Program-made: the position numbers and the translations under genes
The notes under the pieces: model-generated
The model's database searches: none
What the model was told of the DNA's origin: nothing
What the model saw: the letters and a program-made list of their open reading frames with translations, nothing else
Shown: one piece after another, positions 26,483 to 35,273 of the stretch
Layout of the letters: each line of letters begins with the position of its first letter
Numbering within the stretch: the stretch's first letter is position 1
From: Verrucomicrobiota bacterium
GTDB lineage: Bacteria; Verrucomicrobiota; Verrucomicrobiia; Verrucomicrobiales; DEV007
DNA length: 47,177 nt
Direction: 5' to 3'
Assembly (NCBI GenBank): GCA_002862135.1
Contig: PKCI01000021.1
Location: 1 to 47,177, forward strand

Positions 26483-27028
26483 ATGAAGGTATCGATGATT
26501 TCAGCCATAGCACACGGGCGTGTTATCGGTACCGGCCATGGCGGGATCCCCTGGCACCTTCCGCGCGATGTAAAACACTTCCGCAACTACACCCGGGGTA
26601 AATTCCTCTTGATCGGCCGCCACACCTTCGAAGAAATGCAGGGTTGGTTCAGCGATCATTATCCCATCATACTGACCCGTCAGACCGATTACACCGCTGA
26701 ACTCGGCTCTGTCGCTAATACGATGGAGGGAGCCATGGATCTAGCAAAGGCATCTGGAGCCGGTGAACTCGTCGTCTGTGGAGGGGCCGGTCTCTACCAT
26801 TCTGCCCTACCCTATGCTGACGAACTGATCCTGACACTGATCGACGCTGGGATCGAGGGAACCGCACTCTTCCCCGACTACGAAAATGCCGCCAAATGGG
26901 AAACTCTTTCCGATGAAGCGTTCTCTGCTGACAAGGATAACAACCATGCAATGCGTATTGTTCATCTACGGCGACTCCACCCCACCGCGCTTGGCGCAAA
27001 AGAGGTGCTTGATGGCGAGACAAGGTGA
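26483..27028 (+). CDS. folA: Dihydrofolate reductase
   Basis: Reduces 7,8-dihydrofolate to tetrahydrofolate with NADPH, feeding thymidylate and purine synthesis. I set the start at ATG 26483 (MKVSMISAIAHGRVIG), because the family begins at exactly this strand; the longer frame from GTG 26399 adds 28 residues without family match. The 181 residues show GGIPWHLPRDVKHFRNYT (substrate pocket, with Asp in place of the usual loop acid), the cofactor motif LIGRHTFEEM, ILTRQ, and GELVVCGGAGLY before the closing strands. Cytoplasmic housekeeping enzyme of normal length, with no thymidylate synthase gene beside it. Confidence 0.9.
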   Translation: MKVSMISAIAHGRVIGTGHGGIPWHLPRDVKHFRNYTRGKFLLIGRHTFEEMQGWFSDHYPIILTRQTDYTAELGSVANTMEGAMDLAKASGAGELVVCGGAGLYHSALPYADELILTLIDAGIEGTALFPDYENAAKWETLSDEAFSADKDNNHAMRIVHLRRLHPTALGAKEVLDGETR

Positions 27029-27268
27029 ACGGAATACTGAAGCGATTCAGAGCCGGACCTGTTCCACCCCCAAGGAGCCTCTGCTCAACTGCGCTCGAAC
27101 TGCTGACGTAACCTGCATCAATTTGCGAAACTAAGAAGATGTAAGAGGCAGCAGTACGATCGGATGCTGGACTGGCTGCTCGTAACCCTCTCGATTTGCG
27201 CAAAGATAGCTCCGGCATTCCGCCCTTCCCACGAGGCTTATCCATGGCGATGATGCAAGGGTATGCTT

Positions 27269-28675
27269 ATGAAATCCCTTTTATCTCTCCTCACCCTTGC
27301 GCTGGGGCTGACACAACTCGTTGCTGACGAGCATCCCAACGTTCTTCTCATCTGCGTTGACGACCTCCGTCCGGAACTGAATTGTTTCGGTAAGGACTAC
27401 ATTGTCTCGCCTCACATTGATGCACTGGCTTCGAAAGGGCGAATCTTCCAGAATCACTATGTGAATGCCCCCACCTGCGGCGCCTCTCGCTACACCCTTC
27501 TCACCGGAACCTACGGATCCAGCAGCAACGGTGCGCTCTTCTCCAGGGCCAAAGAACTTGGAAAAGATCCCAAAGCATTTCCACCGTCAATGCCGGCCTG
27601 GTTCAAAGAGAACGGTTACACGACTGTCTCTGTTGGAAAAGTTTCACACCATCCAGGTGGTCGCGGCGGTGCAGATTGGAACAATGGCGACGAACCCGAG
27701 ATGCCGCTCTCATGGGACCGCCACCTGCTCCCGGCAGGCGACTGGCAACATCCCCGCGGGTGGATGCACGGCCTGGCTAAAGGGGAAATTCGCAAGAATG
27801 CCAAGGACATGGATGTCTACCAGGCCCTTGAGGGTGAAGACGACATCTACCCGGACGGCATTTCTACCAACGAAGCGCTCAAGCAGATGAAGGAGCTGGC
27901 CACAGACGACAAACCGTTCTTCCTCGCGGTAGGCATTCTCCGCCCCCACCTTCCCTTCGGTGCTCCAGCGAAGTATCTCGAACCCTACGAGGGAAAGAAG
28001 CTTCCTCCGGTTCCTCACCCGGAACAACCCGATTGGAGAACTACCTGGCACAAATCAGGAGAGTTCATGAAATACAATCGCTGGGGGCGCAACCCTAACG
28101 AAGACGCCGAATTCTCTGAAGAGGTTCGTCGCCACTATGCCGCCTGCGTCACCTATGCTGACGCTCAGGTTGGGCGGCTCATAGATCAATTGGAGGCCAG
28201 CGGAGAAGCTGACAACACGATTGTGGTGTTATGGGGAGATCACGGTTGGCATCTGGGTGAGCACGCCATCTGGGGCAAGCATTGCCTTTTCGAAGAAGCG
28301 CTCCGTTCTCCCCTCATTATTTCCTACCCCGGCATCAAGGAAGCCGGATTGGCTACCTCATCCACTGTTGAGACGCTCGATATCTTCCCCACCATTTGCG
28401 AAGTCTCAGGGCTTCCCATTCCTGATTTCGTTACTGGCCAGTCTCTCAAGCCTCAACTGGATTCCTCGGCAGCCGAGGGGCATCCGGCCTTCGCCTACTC
28501 GAAAAGTAGCCGCACCGTACGCACTACAACCCACCGCCTAATTCTACACAGGGATGGCTATGCCGAACTCTACGATCATACTAGCGAAGTTGGTGAAACG
28601 AAGAATGTTGCCGAGGCCAACCCTGAGAAGGTCGAAGAACTCACCGCTCTAATCGAATCACGGCTGGCAGATTAG
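27269..28675 (+). CDS. Iduronate-2-sulfatase-like sulfatase (C-G-A-S-R)
   Basis: A roughly 468-residue sulfatase. The ATG at 27269 is preferred to the one at 27263 because AAGGG (27257-27261) is then correctly spaced (7 nt) and the signal peptide [14 protein letters not shown] follows. The metal Asp pair is in [13 protein letters not shown], typical of the iduronate-2-sulfatase branch. The formylglycine site is C-G-A-S-R (Cys codon 27476-27478), where the usual Pro is Ala, a variant accepted in bacterial sulfatases. Other branch features are [10 protein letters not shown], a long loop ([14 protein letters not shown]), and [10 protein letters not shown] in place of SDNG. Likely exported and acting on uronic-acid or other sugar sulfates. 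The 234-bp gap before it holds nothing recognisable. Confidence 0.93.
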   Translation: MKSLLSLLTLALGLTQLVADEHPNVLLICVDDLRPELNCFGKDYIVSPHIDALASKGRIFQNHYVNAPTCGASRYTLLTGTYGSSSNGALFSRAKELGKDPKAFPPSMPAWFKENGYTTVSVGKVSHHPGGRGGADWNNGDEPEMPLSWDRHLLPAGDWQHPRGWMHGLAKGEIRKNAKDMDVYQALEGEDDIYPDGISTNEALKQMKELATDDKPFFLAVGILRPHLPFGAPAKYLEPYEGKKLPPVPHPEQPDWRTTWHKSGEFMKYNRWGRNPNEDAEFSEEVRRHYAACVTYADAQVGRLIDQLEASGEADNTIVVLWGDHGWHLGEHAIWGKHCLFEEALRSPLIISYPGIKEAGLATSSTVETLDIFPTICEVSGLPIPDFVTGQSLKPQLDSSAAEGHPAFAYSKSSRTVRTTTHRLILHRDGYAELYDHTSEVGETKNVAEANPEKVEELTALIESRLAD

Positions 28676-28802
28676 ACATAGAAGGCAAAGATTTTGAGGC
28701 CTCTGGATCGATAGCTTCCGAACTTGGCGGAAGACCTGTCTTGGACACACCCACCCTAATCTTGCGCGTCATTGTCTGCTCCGGGGACCGTCGAGAAATT
28801 GA

Positions 28803-30038
28803 TCACCCACCAGTCAATTTGCCGTAAACCTTCACAGCGGTCAGGCAGGCCAGACCGCATGACACAAGAAAGCCCAGTCCGGCGATCCCGATGATTGGAG
28901 CCGGAACCTTTCGCTCCCCTTTGAGGTCCTTCCTTGTCCCTAGATACACAAGGGCTGCAGCCAGCGCAGGGATACCCAGAACCGTCATTGCCTGCGCGAT
29001 CGTGATGAGAACAACCGTGCTTCCTTCCCTGGCGAAAAACATCATGGCAACTCCCATCCCGATGACCAGCGCGAGCGCTGTTAGGTGAACAGGCCCGGAA
29101 TCCGAGAGCCTTGCTCCTTTCCCCAGCGAATCCGACATCACCGTTCCCCCGATAAGGCAGTTCACGAGAAATGAGCTCAGCGCTCCGGCGAGAATCCCTG
29201 AGGCAAACACCACGCGCGCCCACGGACCAAAAAGTGGTTCAAGTTGCAGGGCCACCTCACCGACCGATGATAGAACCACCGACTCCTCGTGACCGTAAAA
29301 GACCCGGTAGGAAGTCAGCAGGATAGCCATTGTCATGATTCCCAACACAGAAATGCTGACCACGGAATCGGTCAGCCCCTTGCGAAGATCACCCAGTCCC
29401 CATCCTTTCTCCTTGACCAGGTAAGCCTGGTAAAAGGCGCCTCCCACCGAAAAGGTGGTCCCGATCATCCCAAGAAGCGGAAGCAGATTCGGGGTTTCGC
29501 TCGGTTCAACAGGGACATAGCCACGGGGACGAGAATAAGCCACGACCAGATTAACGAGGAAAGCGAGGCTCATCAGACCGATGAGGAACTTCATCAATTT
29601 CTCGACGGAGGAATATAAATTTCGCAATAAATAGAGAGAGGCGACGATCAGCCCGTTGAAGACCAAAAGTATGCCCAGTCGCATACCCAACGACCACTCG
29701 GACTCGCCAAAGAGCGCCTCCAGTCCGCCGATGAGAGCGATGTTGTTCGATGACTGAAACAACGCCACGAGACCAAATAGAATCAAACCGATCACAATCG
29801 TCACGCCGCTCCCCAATCGCTCTCGCAATTCCGTGCAAAGACTACCCTCATAGACAGCCCCCAGCCGCGCTGACAACGCTACCATTCCGATCATCAGCAC
29901 AGCCGCACAGACCACCACCGGCAGCCCGAGCACTCCAAATGTCGCACCGACTTTAGAACTTGTCAGGATCGAGCCTGGTCCGAGCACAACAGCCGCCACA
30001 ATAATGGCCGGCCCAATAGATTTCAAAAGTCCTCTCAT
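28803..30038 (-). CDS. Divergent Nramp-fold transporter in the nag operon
   Basis: A 411-residue integral membrane protein with about 11 hydrophobic segments. It resembles the Nramp (SLC11) fold: it begins LKSIGPAIIVAAVVLGPGSI, as Nramp helix 1 does. The canonical metal-site motif DPGN in helix 1 is absent, the site reading VLGPGSILTSS. The helix-6 motif MPH is also absent, with VGGAFYQAYLVKEKG at the matching place. Known Nramps bind Mn2+ or Fe2+ through these residues, so the substrate here is probably different (inference). It is the last gene of a tightly coupled operon with nagA, nagB and an isomerase, its ATG overlapping the nagA stop (ATGA). That makes uptake of an amino sugar or related ligand, or of a cofactor metal for NagA, the main hypotheses. 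Confidence 0.8.
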   Translation of the reverse strand: MRGLLKSIGPAIIVAAVVLGPGSILTSSKVGATFGVLGLPVVVCAAVLMIGMVALSARLGAVYEGSLCTELRERLGSGVTIVIGLILFGLVALFQSSNNIALIGGLEALFGESEWSLGMRLGILLVFNGLIVASLYLLRNLYSSVEKLMKFLIGLMSLAFLVNLVVAYSRPRGYVPVEPSETPNLLPLLGMIGTTFSVGGAFYQAYLVKEKGWGLGDLRKGLTDSVVSISVLGIMTMAILLTSYRVFYGHEESVVLSSVGEVALQLEPLFGPWARVVFASGILAGALSSFLVNCLIGGTVMSDSLGKGARLSDSGPVHLTALALVIGMGVAMMFFAREGSTVVLITIAQAMTVLGIPALAAALVYLGTRKDLKGERKVPAPIIGIAGLGFLVSCGLACLTAVKVYGKLTGG

Positions 30039-30949
30039 ATGTTTTCTCCGACGGCTTTTCCGGGATTGAGCGCAACGACTTGCTCGATTTCAGCATCACT
30101 CATCCCGAGGTAGCGACTCAAATTTTCCCGCATCTGTTGAATGGTCAGGGTTGAGCCGGAAAGATTTGGCGACCCCGGTCGACGTGCCACTCCGGAAGAA
30201 TCAACCGCCACCGGCTCACCCGAAAGCTCGTAAGTGCCCGCCCCAAGGCCCGAGGCTGAAATCGCATCAGTTACCATGATTGCCCGGTCCAGTCCGACCA
30301 GATCAAGATAATTCTTCAGGGCAAAAAAGTCGATGTGATGACCGTCCGGGATAAAACCGATCCAGAGAGATTTTCGCAGACTCAATACCCGCTGGATGAT
30401 GTTGTCATGGCGCGGCAAATCGACGGGACATCCGTTACCAAGGTGCGTCACCATACTCAAACCCTGGTCTATCACGATGCGCAGCTGATCCCGACTCGCA
30501 TTGGTATGGCCTGCTGAAACAACAACATCACGGTCTGCGAAGTAACGCGTGACTCTCCCGCCGGCATCGACCTCAGGCGCCAGGGTCACTACCTTCGTCA
30601 ATCCTGCCGCCGCATTCAAAAGGCGCTGGGCATCTTCGATGTTGGCGTTCTTGGTCAGGTTAGCCGGGTGAGCACCGATATATCCAGGCTCGGCACTGAG
30701 AAAAGGGCCCTCAATGTGGAAACCGGCAATCACCTCGCCGACGAGATCATCCTGTTCCCTAAGATCGACGAGATTACGAAGTTTACTCTCCAGGTTTTCG
30801 ACGGAGTCCGTAATCAACGTGGCGAGGATTCGGTCTCCTCCATCCCGGCGGACTGCCTCACAGGCCTCGTGCAATTGTGACCCTTTCAGTTCGAAAGAAT
30901 TGAAATCCACACCGGCATAGCCGTTGACCTGAAGATCGAACGGTTTCAC
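30035..30949 (-). CDS. nagA: N-acetylglucosamine-6-phosphate deacetylase (short form)
   Basis: Removes acetate from GlcNAc-6-phosphate to give glucosamine-6-phosphate. I choose the GTG at 30949, which overlaps the nagB stop (GTGA), over a TTG at 30988 that would add 13 residues. Visible motifs: FDLQVNGYAGVDFN at the front, metal ligand Glu in FHIEGPFLS, His in SAGHTN and THLGNG, IPDGHHID, and the catalytic Asp in VTDAISASG. At about 304 residues it is shorter than the common form of about 380 and starts straight at the TIM-barrel entry strand, so it lacks most of the small N-terminal beta-sandwich part. All catalytic positions are nonetheless present, so it should be active. Cytoplasmic. Confidence 0.93.
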   Translation of the reverse strand: MKPFDLQVNGYAGVDFNSFELKGSQLHEACEAVRRDGGDRILATLITDSVENLESKLRNLVDLREQDDLVGEVIAGFHIEGPFLSAEPGYIGAHPANLTKNANIEDAQRLLNAAAGLTKVVTLAPEVDAGGRVTRYFADRDVVVSAGHTNASRDQLRIVIDQGLSMVTHLGNGCPVDLPRHDNIIQRVLSLRKSLWIGFIPDGHHIDFFALKNYLDLVGLDRAIMVTDAISASGLGAGTYELSGEPVAVDSSGVARRPGSPNLSGSTLTIQQMRENLSRYLGMSDAEIEQVVALNPGKAVGENI

Positions 30950-31677
30950 AACAGCGAAGCAGCTTCCTGGTCGAAAAAGAAATGACAATCCGGATGAGTC
31001 TGCAAAATAGACGCCGGCACTGCCGGGGTAACTTCCCCCTTCAGGGAATTCTTTACCGCCTCAGACTTTCTCGTATCGGGCACTGTGCAGATGATAGTCT
31101 TGCTCGCCATGATCTGGCGGATCGACATAGAAATCGCCTGATTAGGGACGGAATCAAAATTTGGAAACCAACCTTCTCCCAACTGTTGCTGACGGCAGGC
31201 TTCGTCAAGGTCAACGACGAGGTAGGGTTCGTTCGTTTCAAAGTCTGCCGGAGGATCGTTAAAAGCGAGGTGTCCGTTCTCACCAATGCCTACGAAAGCC
31301 ACGTCAATGCTTTGCCGTTCGATCAGTGCCCCCACCCTGCTGCATTCGAATCCGGCGTCACCTTCGCCATCGAGAAAATGGAACTCTTTCAAAGGCAGAG
31401 GCAATTGGCTGACAAAACGCTGCCACAAATACTTTCTAAACGAAGCGTCATGCGAAATCGGAAGCCCGATATATTCATCCAGGTGAAACCCCGTGATCTG
31501 CGGCCAGGGCAAATCACGTTGCCTAAGGCTTTCAAGCATTTCAAACTGCGAAGCCCCGGTGGCTACAATGATCGCAGCACTCCCGTTGGCAGTCAAAGCA
31601 TCCTGCAAGCGGCTCGATCCCAGTTCGGAAGCAGCACTTCCCATCTCCGTTTTCGAGCCAAAAATGTTCACGTTCAT
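30946..31677 (-). CDS. nagB: Glucosamine-6-phosphate deaminase
   Basis: Converts glucosamine-6-phosphate to fructose-6-phosphate and ammonia, linking amino-sugar breakdown to glycolysis. The 243-residue protein has the phosphate-binding segment IIVATGASQFEML, the catalytic-type FHLDEYIGL (Asp-Glu of the active site), SFRKYLW, and the signature FVGIGENGHLAFNDPP with the Asp-His relay region. Length is slightly under the E. coli enzyme (266); the C-terminal allosteric tail is reduced, so GlcNAc-6-phosphate activation may be absent (inference). The ATG overlaps the stop of the upstream isomerase gene by 4 nt and its own stop overlaps the nagA GTG. Cytoplasmic. Confidence 0.95.
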   Translation of the reverse strand: MNVNIFGSKTEMGSAASELGSSRLQDALTANGSAAIIVATGASQFEMLESLRQRDLPWPQITGFHLDEYIGLPISHDASFRKYLWQRFVSQLPLPLKEFHFLDGEGDAGFECSRVGALIERQSIDVAFVGIGENGHLAFNDPPADFETNEPYLVVDLDEACRQQQLGEGWFPNFDSVPNQAISMSIRQIMASKTIICTVPDTRKSEAVKNSLKGEVTPAVPASILQTHPDCHFFFDQEAASLL

Positions 31678-32534
31678 GAGGCTGAGGTTGCTGCTACGAG
31701 TTTTTCCAATCGCCCGGCATAGTCGACCCAGACTTTCCGGGCGTGCCCGGTATCATCGATATCCTGCCCGGCATGAATCGCGGCGGCGAGATGGGGCTCG
31801 ATCGAAAGCCACCCCTCATAACCGTTTGACTGGAGGTCTTTCAGGATTCTTTCTTGGACCGGATCTTCGTCCACGAAACAAGTCGCAAACTCTCCATCGT
31901 CACCCGGTATCGCTGCCTTAATGTGGACATGCACAATTTCACTACGACAGGCATCGTAGTAGTCCCAGGTCGCTTCACCGCTTTTTTCGTGGAGAGTGTT
32001 ATTTCCGGTATCGAAGATCAGTTTGAATGAGGGGTGATCCACCTCCTCGACCAACTCTAGAAACCCTTCCCTCGCACCACCGTAACCGCTGCAATTCTCG
32101 TGCCCGAGGATAACTCCTTCTCCCTCGGCGATTTCCGCTAGCTCACGAATTCGTCTCACTACCTCATGTCGCCAATCTGAATCCTCCAGAGGAGCTTCAG
32201 TGGAATTGGGATATGACATGATCCTGAGAAACTGACAACCGCACTCTCTCATTCGCGGTGCGACTCTCACCAGTTCGTCTTCGTCGATCTGAAAATCAGT
32301 ATCGACTGGGCGCGCCCAGTTCCCGATTTGCCCTCCAAATCCAACCACCGCGATACCTTCTGATTGCAGGTAATCCCACGATTGCTTCCACTCATCATCG
32401 GTCTGATCGCAGACGTTCTTTCCGTCGATCAATCGGAGTTCGATGGCAGACCATCCCACTTGTTTGAGAACGGACACCTGATCAGCCAGGGATTTTTCGG
32501 CTTCATCAGCAAATCCAGTGTATTGAATCGGCAT
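31674..32534 (-). CDS. Sugar phosphate isomerase/epimerase family protein (AP-endonuclease-2 TIM barrel)
   Basis: A 286-residue xylose-isomerase-like TIM barrel. It begins IQYTGFADEAEKSLADQV and shows the family's metal-ligand strands: GHENCSGYGG (Glu), LIFDTGNN (Asp), VHVHIKA (His) and WLSIEPHL (Glu). No signal peptide. The family includes isomerases and epimerases of free or phosphorylated sugars; which one applies cannot be read here. It is the first gene of a four-gene operon with nagB, nagA and the Nramp-like transporter, so its substrate is probably an amino sugar or a sugar derived from one (inference). Such proteins are also often encoded near Gfo/Idh/MocA oxidoreductases, and one lies 5.5 kb away. 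Confidence 0.88.
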   Translation of the reverse strand: MPIQYTGFADEAEKSLADQVSVLKQVGWSAIELRLIDGKNVCDQTDDEWKQSWDYLQSEGIAVVGFGGQIGNWARPVDTDFQIDEDELVRVAPRMRECGCQFLRIMSYPNSTEAPLEDSDWRHEVVRRIRELAEIAEGEGVILGHENCSGYGGAREGFLELVEEVDHPSFKLIFDTGNNTLHEKSGEATWDYYDACRSEIVHVHIKAAIPGDDGEFATCFVDEDPVQERILKDLQSNGYEGWLSIEPHLAAAIHAGQDIDDTGHARKVWVDYAGRLEKLVAATSAS

Positions 32535-32605
32535 GCAGTGGGCTTAACGAAATTACCTTGTCCGATCAACCGCAATCCCCCCGCAACCCCGTCCCAAGCG
32601 CCTTT

Positions 32606-32622
32606 CGGGTAAATTTTACCCG
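32606..32622. promoter_or_regulatory. Perfect 17-bp palindrome, candidate operator of the nag operon
   Basis: CGGGTAAA and TTTACCCG are exact inverted repeats around a single T. The site lies 72 bp upstream of the operon's first start codon and 178 bp upstream of the divergent VWA gene. Size and symmetry fit a GntR- or LacI-type repressor site. No regulator gene is adjacent. Confidence 0.55.
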
Positions 32623-32799
32623 GATTTCTGTCACAAACAGGGCGTTTCCGGACTATTCTCTGTGCATGGCGCGATGAAAACAGATCGGCGCGATGGTGAC
32701 GCTATATTTTTATCGTCAAACACCTCGGAATATTCGTACGCTTCGCGCCCTGAATTGTAATCCCTCCCAACTATAGGTCTCCATTTTTGAAATACACCC

Positions 32800-34485
32800 A
32801 TGAGTAGCGTAGAAAACCTCCTTAGGGAAGGCCTTGAAAAAGATCCTTCCAACTGGGACTTGAGAATCGAGCTCGCCCAAAAACTGGTCGAAACCGGCGA
32901 TGCCGACGGGGCCGCCAATACCATTGCCTCAGGCGAAGGCAATTTGGCCGACGACGCCCAACTCCACCAGGCTCTTGAGCTTGCCAGTGGTCACACCGAC
33001 GCAGGCAACTGGGACTCCATCCTCAAGTCTTTTGTCGAAGCCAACCCAGCCAGTGGATACGGCCATCGTATCCTGGCTTCGCACCTGCTTGTCCTCAATC
33101 AATCCGACCAGGCCCGCAAGCACTACGACGCTGCAATCGCAATTGAACCTTCCTACGCTGATGCTGAATTCGAAGCTTCCATCGATGCCCACCCCTCCGG
33201 CACTAAAGAGGAAGTTGAGAAAGTCCCCGAGGCTGCATCGACAGGATCTGAACCGGTCGCTCCCAAAACCCTCCATCCCCCGGGAGAAGAAGGTATCGAA
33301 GAGCACGAGACACACGAAGAACCCCCTGTTCCTAAAATTCACGAAATCCATTCCGAAGATGTGCCTCACGACTACGACGCAGGTGAGGACGAGAAAGGCC
33401 ACGAGCGCTATCTTGTCACCCAAGAAGGTGAAGCGATTCATGCGGCAGAACAGGAGTCGACCCGAAACAGCAAGATTTCAGCAATCCTCGTCGCTGTTGC
33501 CGTTCACCTCGTCATCGCTGCGCTCTTGATCCTAGCCAAGGTGGCGCTTCCTCCGAATAAGCCGCCCCAGATCATCGGCACCGCTGCTCCTAATGAGAAT
33601 GCGGACGACCTGGAGAACGTTAAGATGGAGAAGCAGCAGGTGCAGCCGACCGCTCAGAGTGCCTCCACTCAGATGCAGGTGACGACAGCATTTTCCACCT
33701 CATCCTTTGCTGTTCCGGAGTTTGACTCCACCACTATGACTTTTGAGCCGCTCGGCATGGGCGATTCATTTGGTCCCTCTATGAGCTTTGAAGGTGATGA
33801 CAGCGGCAGCATGGTTTCGTTCTTTGGATCAAAGACGAGTGCAACCAAGGTGGTTTTCGTGGTGGATGCTTCGGCTTCCATGAAAGCGACTGGTAAGACT
33901 GGCAAGACGAAATTCTCCCTCATGCAGGAGGAGTTAAAGCGCACGGTTAAGTCGCTACCTCCCGGCGTGGAATTCCAAATTCTTTTCTTCTCCGGCCCTT
34001 CCTGGTGGGTTGGAGAATACGACAAGAAGAAGTTCAAGGAAGACTGGACCCAACACGCCAGCGGAAAGAACTTCTGGGAATTCCAAGGTGGTGACCCCGA
34101 CGATTGGCCCGAGGTTAAGTATATCAAAGCCACGCCGAGTAAACTCCGCAAGGTAGCTGAGGAAATTGACAATACTAAAATGGAGTTCGGAACGGACTGG
34201 CGTGACCCGCTCAAAATGGCCATGAACATGGAGCCGGATGTGATTTACTTCATGACTGACGGTGCTGTTGGCAAACACCCTGACAAAAAGCCGGTTGTTG
34301 ATGACGTCCTCGATTTCAATCGCACCAAGAGCCGGGCAAAAATCAACTCGATTTGCTTCATGGTTCTGAAAGCCTACGAGAATCTCAAGGAGCTGGCTGA
34401 CAAGACTCGCGGCGAATTTACTCTCGTGACCGAGGAAGGTGAAATCCTCCGGGGCAGAGACGTCGAGAAGCTGGCGAACAAATAG
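32800..34485 (+). CDS. TPR - transmembrane - von Willebrand A domain protein
   Basis: A 561-residue protein of three parts. Residues about 1-130 are TPR-like helical repeats (LREGLEKDPSNWDLRIELAQ; AAIAIEPSYADAEFEA). Residues 131-225 are an acidic, Pro/Glu/His-rich linker. A single membrane helix covers 226-248 (SAILVAVAVHLVIAALLILA). A low-complexity Ser/Met/Phe-rich stretch leads to a VWA domain from about 348, with the metal-dependent adhesion site D356-A-S-A-S360 in FVVDASASMK. With no signal peptide, the TPR part should be cytoplasmic and the VWA part periplasmic. Role unknown; such proteins often act as scaffolds for envelope complexes or secretion. It is divergent from the nag operon. 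Its stop codon lies in the loop of a terminator hairpin. Confidence 0.88.
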   Translation: MSSVENLLREGLEKDPSNWDLRIELAQKLVETGDADGAANTIASGEGNLADDAQLHQALELASGHTDAGNWDSILKSFVEANPASGYGHRILASHLLVLNQSDQARKHYDAAIAIEPSYADAEFEASIDAHPSGTKEEVEKVPEAASTGSEPVAPKTLHPPGEEGIEEHETHEEPPVPKIHEIHSEDVPHDYDAGEDEKGHERYLVTQEGEAIHAAEQESTRNSKISAILVAVAVHLVIAALLILAKVALPPNKPPQIIGTAAPNENADDLENVKMEKQQVQPTAQSASTQMQVTTAFSTSSFAVPEFDSTTMTFEPLGMGDSFGPSMSFEGDDSGSMVSFFGSKTSATKVVFVVDASASMKATGKTGKTKFSLMQEELKRTVKSLPPGVEFQILFFSGPSWWVGEYDKKKFKEDWTQHASGKNFWEFQGGDPDDWPEVKYIKATPSKLRKVAEEIDNTKMEFGTDWRDPLKMAMNMEPDVIYFMTDGAVGKHPDKKPVVDDVLDFNRTKSRAKINSICFMVLKAYENLKELADKTRGEFTLVTEEGEILRGRDVEKLANK

Positions 34486-34499
34486 TCGCCAGCTTCTTT
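34467..34499 (+). terminator. Terminator hairpin spanning the stop codon of the VWA gene
   Basis: Eleven-bp perfect arms, GAAGCTGGCGA (34467-34477) and TCGCCAGCTTC (34486-34496), enclose an 8-nt loop that contains the TAG stop codon, followed by a short T run. Confidence 0.75.
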
Positions 34500-34684
34500 G
34501 GTCCGAAAAGAACCACTATTTCCCGGGCTCTTTTGCTGTGATCTATGGCAACGCAGCGAAACCGGTTGCTGAGTCGCTTCGGCACCGCCGGCAATTTCAA
34601 CCAGAGGCACACTGACAGCTGTGGCTGCTCACGGCAGCGACAAGGCTAAATTCGCTTCATCGTAGCGAGACGACGGAAGTTTGA

Positions 34685-34978
34685 CTAACGATTCGACTCC
34701 GTCGGACGAAAGGTTAGCACCACCCGACAACGATGCTTGAAAGGCTGGTGCTCCAACCAGGGTTCCTGAAAAAGATAGTAGCCGCGAGACTCATGAAACA
34801 AAATCTGCTGGAGAATGAGACTTTCCACCTCCGAAAACTCAATATTCTCATCCATCCAGTCGAGTCGCTTCTCAACACGACGTTTGACCGAGCAGAATCG
34901 GTTGATGGTCTGATCTTCGAGATCCTGAATTTTGGCAAGCGCTTCGTTCCGGGACATTGTTTGTTTTACGCCTGCCAT
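34685..34978 (-). CDS. Small hypothetical protein
   Basis: I do not recognise this about 97-residue frame. From the Met at 34978 (or the one at 34957) it reads as a charged, helical protein (MSRNEALAKIQDLEDQTINR, then VEKRLDWMDENIEFSEVESL) ending in FRPTESNR. The composition looks like a real soluble protein, and no competing gene covers this 790-bp gap on either strand. No clear ribosome-binding site; the frame can be extended to 35056. Might be a leftover of a larger gene. Confidence 0.45.
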   Translation of the reverse strand: MAGVKQTMSRNEALAKIQDLEDQTINRFCSVKRRVEKRLDWMDENIEFSEVESLILQQILFHESRGYYLFQEPWLEHQPFKHRCRVVLTFRPTESNR

Positions 34979-35189
34979 CCTAGCTCGAAACGGTGAAAAC
35001 AGTGTTTTGGAGCCCAAATGACCGATTATGAGCTCGAAAACGTGGTTTGGCTCCACAATAAAGCGACAGACTGTCCTTCCCTAAGGTTAACGCTCCCAAT
35101 TTCTCATATTGCGTGATTTGTGTAGTGTGGCAAACGAGGTCCCACAGTCGCTGAAACATTATTCACCGTTTCGATGATCGGTATTCTTT

Positions 35190-35207
35190 CCACCCTCCTC
35201 AGGGTGG
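35190..35207. repeat. Inverted repeat upstream of the SUKH gene
   Basis: CCACCCT and AGGGTGG, 7-bp perfect arms with a CCTC loop, lie 67 bp before the SUKH start codon. Possible operator or small attenuator stem; no T tract. Confidence 0.4.
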
Positions 35208-35273
35208 GGTCGGCTCTGGCTCGCAAATCGCCGCGACAACTCCTGAAAACTGGGTAACCTCCTGCGAACATTC

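Noticed and set aside
32668-32695. Direct repeat GGCGCGATG, two copies 19 bp apart, between the nag operon and the VWA gene
   Set aside because: Nine bases twice is weak, and the nearby perfect palindrome is the better regulatory candidate.
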